A stretch of 64,000 nucleotides of DNA from an uncultured Latescibacterota bacterium (GCA_951813615.1 OX638377.1:4180599-4244598); one strand, 5' to 3'. Counted from the stretch's first letter, positions 6,434 to 14,433 are shown. The notes: generated from the sequence alone by a model not told the origin. Program-made: numbers and translations.

Positions 6434-8592
6434 ATAGATCGCTCCCCTCTCCGTATGGCCGGCACCTCCAAGGCAGCCAAGACGAAGGGCTCACCGATGC
6501 CGCAGGCCGCTCTCATCTGACGCTGCGCGGCTTTGGGGTCGGCGCGTTCCTCAGCTTTTTCCTATCCATTGGCGCGCCCTACGCCAACATGGCGATGCGG
6601 GCGACCAACATGGCCTTCGACTTCAATACTCCGGGGGCCATCTTTCTGTTTTTGGTGCTGGTCGGCTTGCTCAATACGATCTTCAAGCTCGCCGCCCGCG
6701 ATTTCCGCCTAGCAGTGGGGCTGGCCTTGCTCGCCACGGGCGGCTTTTGCAGCTATTGGGCCAGCCGTGGTGCGGTCGATTGGTACTCGCCTGGCTTTTG
6801 GTTTGGCACCTTCCTCGCCCTCTCTGCGCTGTGGAACGTGCCGGTGGTACAGCGCGGGGGCACCCTCGCGCTCAACCGCGCCGAACTAATACTGGTGTAC
6901 GCGATGTTGCTGGTCGTCTCCGCCCTCTGCACCATGGGGCTAACGCAGCAACTTTTGCCGGCCCTCACCGGCATTTTCTACTACGCCTCCCCGGCCAACC
7001 AATGGGCCGAAAAACTCTTTCCGCTCTTTCCCTCGCAGCGCATTCTCGTCGATGACGGCGCGGGCAATCGCGGCTTTTACGAAGGCGGCGCGCTGGCCGA
7101 CATTCCCTACGCCACCTGGGTCGAGCCGCTGTGCTGGTGGGCGCTGCTATTGCTCTCGCTGTACGTGGCGATGGTATCGACCGCCGTGATCTTGCGTCGG
7201 CAGTGGGTCGAACGCGAGCGGCTGGCCTATCCGCTGACCCAGCTCGGGGTGGCCATAGTACAAGGCGAGCGCGGCACAGGGCTGGTCAACGGCTTTCTCA
7301 AACACAGGGCCTTGTGGTGGGGCGCGGCTGTGCCGTTCGCGTACGGTAGCCTCAAGGCCCTGCACCAATACGATCCGTCTATACCAAACATCGGCCTGAT
7401 TTGGTGGGTGCCGTTTATCGGCCAGCAGAACCTGCAAATCTGGATCAGCTTCGCGCTCGTTGGCTTTTCCTATCTCATCAGCACCCAAATAGCGGCCGGT
7501 ATCTGGATTTTCTATCTGCTCTCCAAAATCGAAGCCGAGTTCCTCGCCCTATCCGGCCTCAAATCCACTAGCAAGTTCGTCTATGGGGTCTCGTATGAGC
7601 CACTCTTGGCCTATCAGGGCGGCGGCGCACTCATCGCCATGGTGCTCTTGGGGCTGTGGACGGGGCGCGGCCACTTGCGGGACGTATGGCGCAAAGCCCT
7701 CAACCGCAATGCTAACATCGACGACGGCGATGAAATCATGTCCTATCGAGCGGCCGTGATCGGACTACTCTTCGGCACCGGGGGCATCGCCGGCTGGCTA
7801 TGGTTGATGGGCACCCCGCTCTGGGTCGGCGCGCTCTTTGCGGCGGTAGCCCTATTGGTGTTTATCGGCATCTCGCGGGTCGTGTGCGAGGCTGGCTTAG
7901 CGGCTGTGCGCTCGCCGATGATTGCCCCGGACCTCATCGTGCAGGGCATCGGCTCGCAGACAATTGGTGCCGCTGGCGTCTTCAACCTCTCCTTTGCTTA
8001 TATCTGGTCGGCCGACATCCGCATCTTCCTGCTGGCCATGGTCGCCAATGGCTTGAAGCTGATCCAAGACATGGACCGCCGCAGTCGGCGAGTCGTCTTC
8101 TGGGCGGTGGTGGTGGCCATTTTCATCGGCGTGACAGGCTCCTGCTGGATGGTCTTTCACCTCGCCTACAAGTACGGGGGCATCAATCTCGATGGCTGGC
8201 GCTTTCACGGCGGCCCATCGACCATCTACAACGCAGCGCAGCGCGCGCTAGAGCCAGCCGGAGCCGACTGGTTGGGATTGACATTCTTCGCCGGTGGAGC
8301 CTTGGTCATGGGCCTGCTGACTTGGGCGCGGCATCACGTATTGTGGTGGCCCTTCCATCCGATAGGTTTTCCAATTGGCGCAAACTTCATGCTCGACAAA
8401 ATCTGGGCTTGTGTGCTCCTAGCTTGGGCGCTCAAGAAGCTGATTTTGCGTTTTGGCGGAGCGGCGCACTATCGGACGAGCCAGCATTTCTTTATGGGCC
8501 TGATCATGGGCGAGGCCCTGTGCAACGGGCTGTGGCTGGTCATCGACTACTTCACCGGCAAGATCGGCAACGCCGTCTTCATTCTGGGGTGA
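6430..8592 (+). CDS. Large polytopic membrane protein, DUF6785/DUF6784 type
   Basis: GTG 6430 overlaps the TGA of the upstream fusion gene (GTGA) and gives 720 residues; no strong ribosome site is seen, consistent with coupling. After a polar stretch of about 30 residues, roughly a dozen hydrophobic segments run through the protein. Shared motifs with the protein at 54962 include GIFYYASPANQWAE, TAVILRRQWVERERLAYPL, GISRVVCEAGL and WWPFHPIGF near the C-terminus. These mark a family known only as domains of unknown function. The protein sits in the inner membrane and may be a transporter or polymer-handling permease, which is inference. It is followed by a lipoprotein and a TPR protein. The family call is from memory of motifs. 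Confidence 0.8.
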   Translation: MNRSLPSPYGRHLQGSQDEGLTDAAGRSHLTLRGFGVGAFLSFFLSIGAPYANMAMRATNMAFDFNTPGAIFLFLVLVGLLNTIFKLAARDFRLAVGLALLATGGFCSYWASRGAVDWYSPGFWFGTFLALSALWNVPVVQRGGTLALNRAELILVYAMLLVVSALCTMGLTQQLLPALTGIFYYASPANQWAEKLFPLFPSQRILVDDGAGNRGFYEGGALADIPYATWVEPLCWWALLLLSLYVAMVSTAVILRRQWVERERLAYPLTQLGVAIVQGERGTGLVNGFLKHRALWWGAAVPFAYGSLKALHQYDPSIPNIGLIWWVPFIGQQNLQIWISFALVGFSYLISTQIAAGIWIFYLLSKIEAEFLALSGLKSTSKFVYGVSYEPLLAYQGGGALIAMVLLGLWTGRGHLRDVWRKALNRNANIDDGDEIMSYRAAVIGLLFGTGGIAGWLWLMGTPLWVGALFAAVALLVFIGISRVVCEAGLAAVRSPMIAPDLIVQGIGSQTIGAAGVFNLSFAYIWSADIRIFLLAMVANGLKLIQDMDRRSRRVVFWAVVVAIFIGVTGSCWMVFHLAYKYGGINLDGWRFHGGPSTIYNAAQRALEPAGADWLGLTFFAGGALVMGLLTWARHHVLWWPFHPIGFPIGANFMLDKIWACVLLAWALKKLILRFGGAAHYRTSQHFFMGLIMGEALCNGLWLVIDYFTGKIGNAVFILG

Positions 8593-8603
8593 TCTCATAT
8601 TCC

Positions 8604-8632
8604 TTGACATTGCGGGAAGGCGGGCCTATCTC
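8604..8632 (+). promoter_or_regulatory. Candidate sigma-70 promoter with an almost leaderless transcript
   Basis: TTGACA (8604-8609) is 17 bp from TATCTC (8627-8632). Transcription would start near 8639, only about 3 bases before the ATG at 8642, and no Shine-Dalgarno sequence precedes that ATG. The -10 match is partial (3 of 6). Confidence 0.4.
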
Positions 8633-8641
8633 TTTTGCGCT

Positions 8642-9931
8642 ATGCATAGACTCTTTTTTTTCCTAGCCGCAACGCTCGTCGCCTGCATCGGTCCCTTCGC
8701 CGGCAAGAAGGTTTCGCCTTGGCTCGCGGATCCTCCCATGCTCAAAGCGACCTTCTCCAGCGAGGAGGCTGCCGCGCATCTGGTTTGGTACCCGGTGTCT
8801 TCAGCGGGCTTTCTCTACGGCGAAATCCAGCGGGCCACAGGAGACGAGTTCGCGGCCATAGCGCGCGTGGAATCCGCAGCCGATACCACCTTTACAGATA
8901 CCGACCTGTTGGCTAACACGCAGTACCGCTACCGGGTCGTCAGCTTCTTCGGCGCGGACGAGACCGTACACGAACTGGTCAGCACGACGGCTGCGGGCGG
9001 GTTCCACCACCGCGTCGCAAGCTGGGCACTGGCCGAAGGAACGGCCCCTACGCGACTGGCCATCAGCCGCAACGGCACGGTCTTTGTCGTCGGCGTGGGC
9101 ACGGGGCGCGTCGATCGCTTCGACCCCGCAGGCCGCTCTTTGGACGCATGGGTCTATACCACTGAGCCACTGGCCTGTATGGAAACGAGCGCACTGGACG
9201 GACCAGCGCTAGCTCTCGACGACGAAGATCATCTCTACGTGGTGTACAACCTGCATCGCCCGAGCCAGAAGCCTGAGGCCTTTTGGGCGAAATTCGCCCC
9301 GGATGGCCGGCTGCTGTGGACGCGTCCGCTAGCTGGACTGTTCGCCCGCCACATCGTCATCGACGGCGATGCCATCTACATCGAGAGCATCAGCCAATTG
9401 CAGCTATTCGACCAAGCCGGTAAGCAGCAAATCCAGTATGCCATTCCGGCCCTACTGGTGGCCAGTCTGCGGCTTTGGCAAGGGCGTTTCGCCGCGCTGA
9501 TCGAACCATTGGCCCTGCGCGCTGGCGATTGGCAAGCACCCCGACTAGTCGTGTACGACGACCCACAGCGCGCCGCGGCCAGCCGCGTCATTGGCCGCGA
9601 TCCCAAATCGCATCAGGACCGCGGCAGCGGGCTTTTACTGCGCCCCACTGACTTTGCCGTCGATGAAGCCACTGATCGCGCTTTCGTGGTCAACGCCGGC
9701 CACAGCCGCGTCGAGGTATTCCAGCAAGGACACTACCTGACGCGCTGGGGCGAGGAAGGCGTGGCCGACGACCAGTTCCGCTTCACAGGCCCCTTCCAAG
9801 TCGTCGTCGATATGGCCACTGGTGAAGCGGACGAACGCGAGGTGGTAGCCGGCGGCATTGCCCGCGACGCCGAGGGGTTTATTTACGTGGCCGATACGTT
9901 CAACGATCGGATTCAGAAGTTCCAACCATGA
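8642..9931 (+). CDS. Lipoprotein with a fibronectin III-like domain and an NHL/beta-propeller-like domain
   Basis: The 429-residue protein starts with a lipoprotein signal (MHRLFFFLAATLVAC, lipobox LVAC), so it is probably anchored on the periplasmic or outer face of the envelope. Residues about 35-115 resemble a fibronectin type III domain (AAHLVWYPVSSAGF to NTQYRYRVVSFFG). The remainder carries repeated short blades, such as PTRLAISRNGTVFVVGVGTGRVDRFD and, at the end, IARDAEGFIYVADTFNDRIQKF, typical of NHL-type propellers. Such proteins bind ligands or partners rather than catalyse. The stop overlaps the next gene by ATGA, so a lipoprotein-TPR pair is made together. No Shine-Dalgarno is visible at the start, matching the proposed near-leaderless promoter. 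Confidence 0.7.
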   Translation: MHRLFFFLAATLVACIGPFAGKKVSPWLADPPMLKATFSSEEAAAHLVWYPVSSAGFLYGEIQRATGDEFAAIARVESAADTTFTDTDLLANTQYRYRVVSFFGADETVHELVSTTAAGGFHHRVASWALAEGTAPTRLAISRNGTVFVVGVGTGRVDRFDPAGRSLDAWVYTTEPLACMETSALDGPALALDDEDHLYVVYNLHRPSQKPEAFWAKFAPDGRLLWTRPLAGLFARHIVIDGDAIYIESISQLQLFDQAGKQQIQYAIPALLVASLRLWQGRFAALIEPLALRAGDWQAPRLVVYDDPQRAAASRVIGRDPKSHQDRGSGLLLRPTDFAVDEATDRAFVVNAGHSRVEVFQQGHYLTRWGEEGVADDQFRFTGPFQVVVDMATGEADEREVVAGGIARDAEGFIYVADTFNDRIQKFQP

Positions 9932-10863
9932 AGGCCGTGCTCACATTGCTATTGCTGGCCTTGCTGTGCAGCGCGGGTCAGGCCCAGTTCGAGGACAAGC
10001 GGGCGTACAATCTCTGGACCAAAGAGAAGATCCGCTACCTCAACGCCAAGGTCACCATCAACCCGTACAACCCGCAGCTGCGGGTCCTCCTCGCCAACGC
10101 GTACTTCGACGACGGGCAAAAGTACGAAGCCAAAAGGCTGTTGCTCGAAGCATTGGAACTCGACCCCGACTACGCCGAGGCACATTGCAACCTCGCGGTC
10201 ATGCTCCACGGCCAAGGATACGAGCGCGAGGCCAAGCGCCACTACGAAGAAGCCCTGCGACTAGATTCCTTGATGGTCGAAGCCATGGCCGGGTTAGGGA
10301 CCCTGCTCTGCCGCACTGAACGCCAAGCCGAGGGCCTCGAATATCTCGAAAAAGTCATTTCGATTCAGCCCGATCACGTCAGAGCTCGCTTCAACATGGC
10401 CGTGGCGTATCACAAGGTCGGCGACTTCAAAAAGTCTATCGAACACCTAGAGACCTTGTTGCAAGTCGATTTCAAATATCGCGGTGCGCGCCGCGCACTG
10501 GCCCGCGCTTACTACAGCCTCGGGCTCGTGCGGCTGCAAGCCCAACAGCCCGAGTTGGCGCTCGCCGTGCTGACCAAGGCCGTCGAGTACGAGCAAGACA
10601 ACGAGAGCATGTTCTTCGCCAAGGGCCTCGCCCACCTCGACAGCGGCGACCTCGCCGAGGCCGAAACGGCCTTTAGGCAGGTCATCGAACTCTCTGGCGA
10701 TCACATCCCAGCCCTGCACAATCTCGGCGTGATCTGCGAAAAGACCGAGCGATATGCAGAAGCCATCCAATACTACGACAGAGTCCAACAGCTAGCCCCG
10801 CATCTAGCGACGATCGAGGCGGTCAAACACGCCTCGTACGATGTGAATTACCTGATCGAATGA
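9928..10863 (+). CDS. Secreted tetratricopeptide repeat protein
   Basis: ATG 9928 overlaps the previous stop (ATGA). The 311-residue protein opens with a signal peptide (MKAVLTLLLLALLCSAGQAQ, cleavage after AQA likely). From about residue 45 to 300 it is built of 34-residue TPR units with the usual A-x-x-x-Y/L-x-x-G and P-x-x-x-x-A pattern, for example PDYAEAHCNLAVMLHGQGY and PDHVRARFNMAVAYHKVGD. About seven repeats are visible. It should be a periplasmic scaffold for protein contacts. The order membrane protein, lipoprotein, TPR is mirrored at 54962-60020, which suggests the three work together at the envelope. Confidence 0.85.
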   Translation: MKAVLTLLLLALLCSAGQAQFEDKRAYNLWTKEKIRYLNAKVTINPYNPQLRVLLANAYFDDGQKYEAKRLLLEALELDPDYAEAHCNLAVMLHGQGYEREAKRHYEEALRLDSLMVEAMAGLGTLLCRTERQAEGLEYLEKVISIQPDHVRARFNMAVAYHKVGDFKKSIEHLETLLQVDFKYRGARRALARAYYSLGLVRLQAQQPELALAVLTKAVEYEQDNESMFFAKGLAHLDSGDLAEAETAFRQVIELSGDHIPALHNLGVICEKTERYAEAIQYYDRVQQLAPHLATIEAVKHASYDVNYLIE

Positions 10864-10865
10864 GT

Positions 10866-10894
10866 TTGACTTTTGCTTGGTTAAAGCGTACAAT
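10866..10894 (+). promoter_or_regulatory. Sigma-70-like promoter of infA
   Basis: TTGACT (10866-10871) and TACAAT (10889-10894) each differ from consensus at one position and are exactly 17 bp apart. The predicted start near 10901 leaves a leader of about 77 bases before infA. Confidence 0.75.
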
Positions 10895-10909
10895 CCGTAT
10901 TCTTTGCAC

Positions 10910-10933
10910 AGCCGCTCTAGCGGCTACTTTTTT
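10910..10933 (+). terminator. Terminator-like hairpin in the infA leader
   Basis: AGCCGCT (10910-10916) pairs with AGCGGCT (10919-10925), effectively GCCGC/GCGGC with a TCTA loop. AC and then a T6 run follow. It lies downstream of the infA promoter, so it could terminate readthrough from the TPR gene or attenuate infA itself. Confidence 0.5.
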
Positions 10934-10977
10934 CGTGGCGCGGAGAACGTCGCCACCATCTCCTTTAGGCGAGAGCA

Positions 10978-11196
10978 ATGGCCAAAGAAGAAGCAATCGA
11001 AGTCCAAGCAGTGGTCAAAGAGGCCCTGCCCAACGGCTACTTCAAGTGCGAGATGGAAAATAACCACGAGATTATGGCCCACGTCTCCGGCAAGATGCGC
11101 AAATACTACATCCGCGTGCTGCCGGGCGACCAAGTCACCGTGGCCCTTTCGCCCTATGATTTGAGCCGCGGACGCATCACTTTCCGCAATCGCTGA
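10978..11196 (+). CDS. infA: Translation initiation factor IF-1
   Basis: The 72-residue protein is full length for IF-1, a single S1/OB-fold protein that occupies the ribosomal A site during initiation in the cytoplasm. It begins MAKEEAIEVQAVVKEALPNG and carries the hallmark HVSGKMRKYYIRVLPGD and LSPYDLSRGRITFR segments. It stands alone, away from the ribosomal-protein operon where infA often lies, and has its own near-consensus promoter and a leader hairpin. The next gene, class I lysyl-tRNA synthetase, follows after 57 bases, so the two could be cotranscribed as a translation unit. Confidence 0.97.
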   Translation: MAKEEAIEVQAVVKEALPNGYFKCEMENNHEIMAHVSGKMRKYYIRVLPGDQVTVALSPYDLSRGRITFRNR

Positions 11197-11238
11197 GACG
11201 CCGCAAGACCACTCAAGCGCCGTCTCGATGAGCCTCAC

Positions 11239-11250
11239 ACCTGATCAGGT
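11239..11250. repeat. 12-bp perfect palindrome just before the lysyl-tRNA synthetase start
   Basis: ACCTGATCAGGT ends 3 bases before the ATG at 11254 and includes the only AGG-like ribosome-binding sequence. It could be a protein site or mask the ribosome site when folded. A 12-bp palindrome can also occur by chance. Confidence 0.3.
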
Positions 11251-11253
11251 CAC

Positions 11254-12828
11254 ATGGAGAGGAACCAGACCAGTACGCATCGGGCTTGGCCCTTCCAAGA
11301 GGCGGCACAGATCGTCAAGCAGCGCCGGCCCAGCGAAGATCGCCCGGTACTATTCGAGACCGGCTTTGGCCCCAGCGGCTTCCCCCACCTAGGACACTTT
11401 TCAGAAGGCGTCCGCACCTCTTGGGTGCGCAACGCCTGTGAATACCTCTACGGACTAAAGACCCGCCTACTCTGCTTCAGCGACGACATGGACGCCCTGC
11501 GCAAGGTGCCTAGCAACTTTCCGCAGCCCGCCATGCTCGCCGCCCACCTCGGCAAACCCGTACACGCCATCCCCGATCCTTTTGGTTGCTGTACGAGTTT
11601 TGGCGACCACATGAACGCCAAGCTGTGCGAGTTTTTCGACGCGTCCGGCTTCGACTACGAGTTTCAAAGCTCACGCGAAGCCTACGTGCGCGGCGACTTC
11701 GACGAAGGGCTGTCGATTCTCCTAGCCAAAGCTGAGGAAGTTCGCCAGATCATCGTGCCGACGCTGCGGGAACAAAATCGCCAGCACTGGTCCCCCTTCT
11801 TCCCGATTTGTCCCAACTGCGGCTCGATCATGGCGACGCGGGTCACCACCTACCACCCCAGCCGAGGCACCGTGAGCTTTACCTGTGACCTCGACACCGG
11901 CCACTACACCGGGTGTGGCAAAAGCGGCGAGCAGTCGGTGCTCGGCGGCAACGCCAAGGTGGGCTGGAAAGTCGATTGGGCCCTGCGCTGGTACTCCTAC
12001 GAGGTCGATTATGAAATGTACGGCAAAGATCTCATCGACTCGGTTCGCCAGTCCTCTCGCATCGTGCGCCTGATGGGCAAGCAGCAGCCGGTCGGCTTGT
12101 GCTTTGAATTTTTTCTCGACGAAGAAGGGCGCAAGGTGGCGAGCAGCACCGGCCGCATGGGAGTGACCGTGGATGCGTGGAAAAAGTACGCGCCAATAGA
12201 ATCCCTGCTCTTTTTCCTGTTCCAAAATCCCAAGCGGGCCAAGCGGCTGCACTGGGATATCGTGCCCAAGTGCGTTGATGACTACCTTGATGCGCTGCGG
12301 CACTATCCCGATATGGCAGAGGAGCAGCGCCCCGAGCAGGCCCTGTGGCACATCGGCGACCGAGGCACAGAGGTGCCCGAGTACGCATCTCAAGTCAACT
12401 TCTCGACGGTCAACAATCTGATCGCAGCCCTAGGCGTGGATTCGGTCGCAGTGTTGAAGGAATATCTAGCGCGCTACGACGCGCAGGCTGCTACTTATCC
12501 GCAGGTAACGCAGGCGTTGGTCGAGAAGGGGCTCAACTACTACCGAGACGTGGTGCTGCCGAACAAGCAATTTCGCCCGCCTACGGATGAAGAGCGGGCG
12601 CTCCTAGAGCAGTTGGCCGAGCGGCTGAGCGCGGTCAATGGAGCCACCGAAGAGGAGTTGCAGGCCATCCCGTTCGACTTGGCCCGCGAGGCCGAAATCC
12701 CTCCCAAGGAGCTGTTTCGAATGTTTTACGAGGTGGTACTAGGACAGGAGCGAGGGCCGCGATTTGGGTCGCTTGTGCAGCTAGTGGGGAAGGAGCAGGT
12801 GGTGAAGATGGTGCGGGAGAAAGCATAG
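11254..12828 (+). CDS. lysS: Lysyl-tRNA synthetase, class I
   Basis: This 524-residue enzyme charges tRNA-Lys but is of the class I, Rossmann-fold type typical of Archaea and found in scattered bacteria such as spirochaetes and alphaproteobacteria, not the usual class II type. The HIGH motif is FPHLGHF at residues 43-49; the KMSKS-like loop is KVASSTG at about 294. A zinc-type pair CPNCG occurs at about 188, with a GCG about 30 residues later. The C-terminal alpha-helical anticodon-binding region is present. No class II lysS is seen in the window. The reading frame is intact and ends in a strong terminator. Class I LysRS genes are often horizontally distributed, but base composition here resembles its neighbours. 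Confidence 0.93.
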   Translation: MERNQTSTHRAWPFQEAAQIVKQRRPSEDRPVLFETGFGPSGFPHLGHFSEGVRTSWVRNACEYLYGLKTRLLCFSDDMDALRKVPSNFPQPAMLAAHLGKPVHAIPDPFGCCTSFGDHMNAKLCEFFDASGFDYEFQSSREAYVRGDFDEGLSILLAKAEEVRQIIVPTLREQNRQHWSPFFPICPNCGSIMATRVTTYHPSRGTVSFTCDLDTGHYTGCGKSGEQSVLGGNAKVGWKVDWALRWYSYEVDYEMYGKDLIDSVRQSSRIVRLMGKQQPVGLCFEFFLDEEGRKVASSTGRMGVTVDAWKKYAPIESLLFFLFQNPKRAKRLHWDIVPKCVDDYLDALRHYPDMAEEQRPEQALWHIGDRGTEVPEYASQVNFSTVNNLIAALGVDSVAVLKEYLARYDAQAATYPQVTQALVEKGLNYYRDVVLPNKQFRPPTDEERALLEQLAERLSAVNGATEEELQAIPFDLAREAEIPPKELFRMFYEVVLGQERGPRFGSLVQLVGKEQVVKMVREKA

Positions 12829-12855
12829 CGCGTACAGTATATTCGCCGGAATTGC

Positions 12856-12887
12856 GAGGGTGCGGTAGGTGCCGCGCCCTCTTTTTT
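12856..12887 (+). terminator. Rho-independent terminator after lysyl-tRNA synthetase
   Basis: GAGGGTGCGG (12856-12865) pairs with CCGCGCCCTC (12872-12881, one G-U), loop about 6, followed by T6 (12882-12887). It ends directly before the ribosome-binding site of the DUF72 gene, so some transcription must read through or start nearby. Confidence 0.75.
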
Positions 12888-12899
12888 ATGGAGCGAACC

Positions 12900-13832
12900 G
12901 TGGCAGAACAACAAGACCTTTTCTCCGAAATCATGCCGCCGGCCCAGCCTCGGCACGTCGAGCGGATGCAACAGGTGCAAGAGGAGCTGCCTGCGCAACT
13001 CTTTTTGGGAACGACGAGTTGGTCGAATGAGGATTGGGAAGGACTGATCTACCCAGAGGGCTGCGCCGCGGCCGACTACATCGAGCACTATGCTAAAGTG
13101 TTCAGAAGTGTGGAGATCGACTCGACTTGGTATCGAGTACCAACGCCAAGAGCGATAGATGGATGGCTACGGCGGACGCCTCCGCACTTTCGCTTTACCG
13201 CCAAAATTCCCCGCGTGATTAGTCACGAAAAAATGCTCGTTGACTGCATGGAAGAAATGGAGGAATTCCTCGACGCGATGGCCCCACTCGGCGAGCGGTT
13301 GGGGCCGCTGCTGATGCAGTTTCCATACATTGCGAGGGGACAAGACGCGCACGAAAACGAGTACGGCAGCGCGTTCACCGAGCGCCTAGCGGAATTTTTG
13401 CCGCAGCTACCCACCGAGTTCCACTTTGCGGTAGAGGTGCGCAACGGGAGCTGGCTGCGGGCGGAACTATTAGACCTGCTGCGCGAACACGGAGTGGCGC
13501 TCGTGTTGAACAACTACTATACCATGCCGGGCTTAGCGGAAACCCTCAGCCGCGTCGATCCCGTAACGGCCGACTTTCTCTACGTGCGCTTTTTGGGCGA
13601 CCGCAAAAAGATGGATACCTACGTCGAGGAGCGAATTCGCAACGGCGAGCAGGAGCGGCATTGGGACCGCCTCGTCTGGGACCGCGCCGCCGAGACCCAA
13701 CAGTGGGCACGGCAGGTGCGGGAGTTGGCGGAGGCCGCGCCAGAGCGGCCCGTGTACGTATTTTTTAACAACCACTACGCCGGATACGCGCCCGGTTCAC
13801 TCGGCCTTTTTGCTCAGGCGTGGAAGGAATGA
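12900..13832 (+). CDS. DUF72 family protein (YecE-like TIM barrel)
   Basis: GTG 12900 is preferred because GGAG at 12890-12893 has good spacing to it; ATG 12888 in the same frame directly follows a terminator T run. The 310-residue product contains the DUF72 hallmarks: FLGTTSWSNEDWEGLIYP near the start, FRSVEIDSTWYRVPTP, FRFTAKIPRVISH, and the C-terminal VYVFFNNHYAGYAPG. DUF72 proteins are TIM barrels of uncertain biochemical function, often near DNA-repair or Fe-S genes. The last bases overlap an 18-codon frame (ATGA) that looks like the start of a lost downstream gene. Family identity is secure; function is unknown. Confidence 0.9.
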   Translation: MAEQQDLFSEIMPPAQPRHVERMQQVQEELPAQLFLGTTSWSNEDWEGLIYPEGCAAADYIEHYAKVFRSVEIDSTWYRVPTPRAIDGWLRRTPPHFRFTAKIPRVISHEKMLVDCMEEMEEFLDAMAPLGERLGPLLMQFPYIARGQDAHENEYGSAFTERLAEFLPQLPTEFHFAVEVRNGSWLRAELLDLLREHGVALVLNNYYTMPGLAETLSRVDPVTADFLYVRFLGDRKKMDTYVEERIRNGEQERHWDRLVWDRAAETQQWARQVRELAEAAPERPVYVFFNNHYAGYAPGSLGLFAQAWKE

Positions 13833-13885
13833 GCGACGACTTCGACCTCCGCCTCGCAAAGTCGCCTCGCAACAATTGTTATTGA
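13829..13885 (+). pseudogene. 18-codon coupled frame, probable remnant of a truncated downstream gene
   Basis: ATG 13829 overlaps the DUF72 stop (ATGA) and has GGAAGGA before it, as a true second operon gene would. The frame reads MSDDFDLRLAKSPRNNCY and then stops, inside the 3' end of the convergent toxin gene. The simplest reading is that a gene formerly followed the DUF72 gene and was cut off when the toxin-antitoxin patch arrived. A real micropeptide is possible but less likely. Confidence 0.35.
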
Positions 13886-14142
13886 CGGTAGGCTTCCCGA
13901 CGATGTTTTATTCGATAAACATCAACACGGTTCCTGCCGTCATCTATTTGATAGAGGATGCGGTACTCCCCCACACGCACCCGCCAACCAGAAGCTGTAC
14001 GACCCGAAAGCTTAACGACGCCGTCTGGACGTGGATTGCTTGCCAATTGACGGAACACGGCATCTATGCGTCTAATAGCTTCTCGTGGCAGCCTCCGAAA
14101 GTCCCGTTCAGCACGACGTTCTAAATGGATGGTGTAAGCCAT
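13879..14142 (-). CDS. RelE/ParE-type toxin
   Basis: The 87-residue protein (ATG 14142; a TTG at 14154 would add four residues) has the RelE-superfamily fold signature: AYTIHLERRAERDFRRLP at the start, then VVKLSGRTASGWRVRVGEYRILYQI and a final VDVYRIKHRREAYR. Toxins of this type cleave ribosome-bound mRNA or inhibit gyrase. The basic residues of the typical active surface (R in WRVRVGEYR, K/R/R near the end) are present, so it looks functional. It is encoded directly after its antitoxin on the minus strand. The pair sits in a patch between the DUF72 gene and a displaced yhbY fragment, consistent with horizontal arrival. Confidence 0.88.
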   Translation of the reverse strand: MAYTIHLERRAERDFRRLPREAIRRIDAVFRQLASNPRPDGVVKLSGRTASGWRVRVGEYRILYQIDDGRNRVDVYRIKHRREAYRQ

Positions 14143-14150
14143 CGCACCAG

Positions 14151-14357
14151 TCAAAGTTTCCCTTCTTTTTTTATTTCTGCCCGTACTTCAGTGTATTCCC
14201 GAAAATCGGTTGCCGTTTCAACGGCTCTATCCAAGTCTAAAGCATCTTCTAAATCCTGAAGTCGTTGTATCAGAGAGCGATAATCTTCCATCGATAGAAC
14301 GGTTGCTGTTTTCCGTCCCTTTTCATTGACAACATATTTCGGCTTGATATTGAGCAT
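14151..14357 (-). CDS. Antitoxin, Phd/YefM-like
   Basis: The 68-residue protein has AGGAAAG upstream of its ATG. MLNIKPKYVVNEKGRKTATVLSMEDYRSL followed by a long charged helix (IQRLQDLEDALDLDRAVE) fits the Phd/YefM or related antitoxins: an N-terminal DNA-binding and dimerisation fold (V-L-S-x-E-x-Y is diagnostic) and a C-terminal toxin-binding helix. It precedes the RelE-type toxin by 8 bases (or overlaps by TTGA if the toxin uses TTG 14154), the standard antitoxin-first order. It would neutralise the toxin and repress the operon. No operator palindrome was recognised upstream. Confidence 0.85.
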   Translation of the reverse strand: MLNIKPKYVVNEKGRKTATVLSMEDYRSLIQRLQDLEDALDLDRAVETATDFREYTEVRAEIKKEGKL

Positions 14358-14433
14358 AATAGCTTTCCTGTTACGAGCTTTTACAAGTAAGTATATGGAA
14401 GCTGGTCTCGCTTCTCAACGGAAGTCTGCACCT

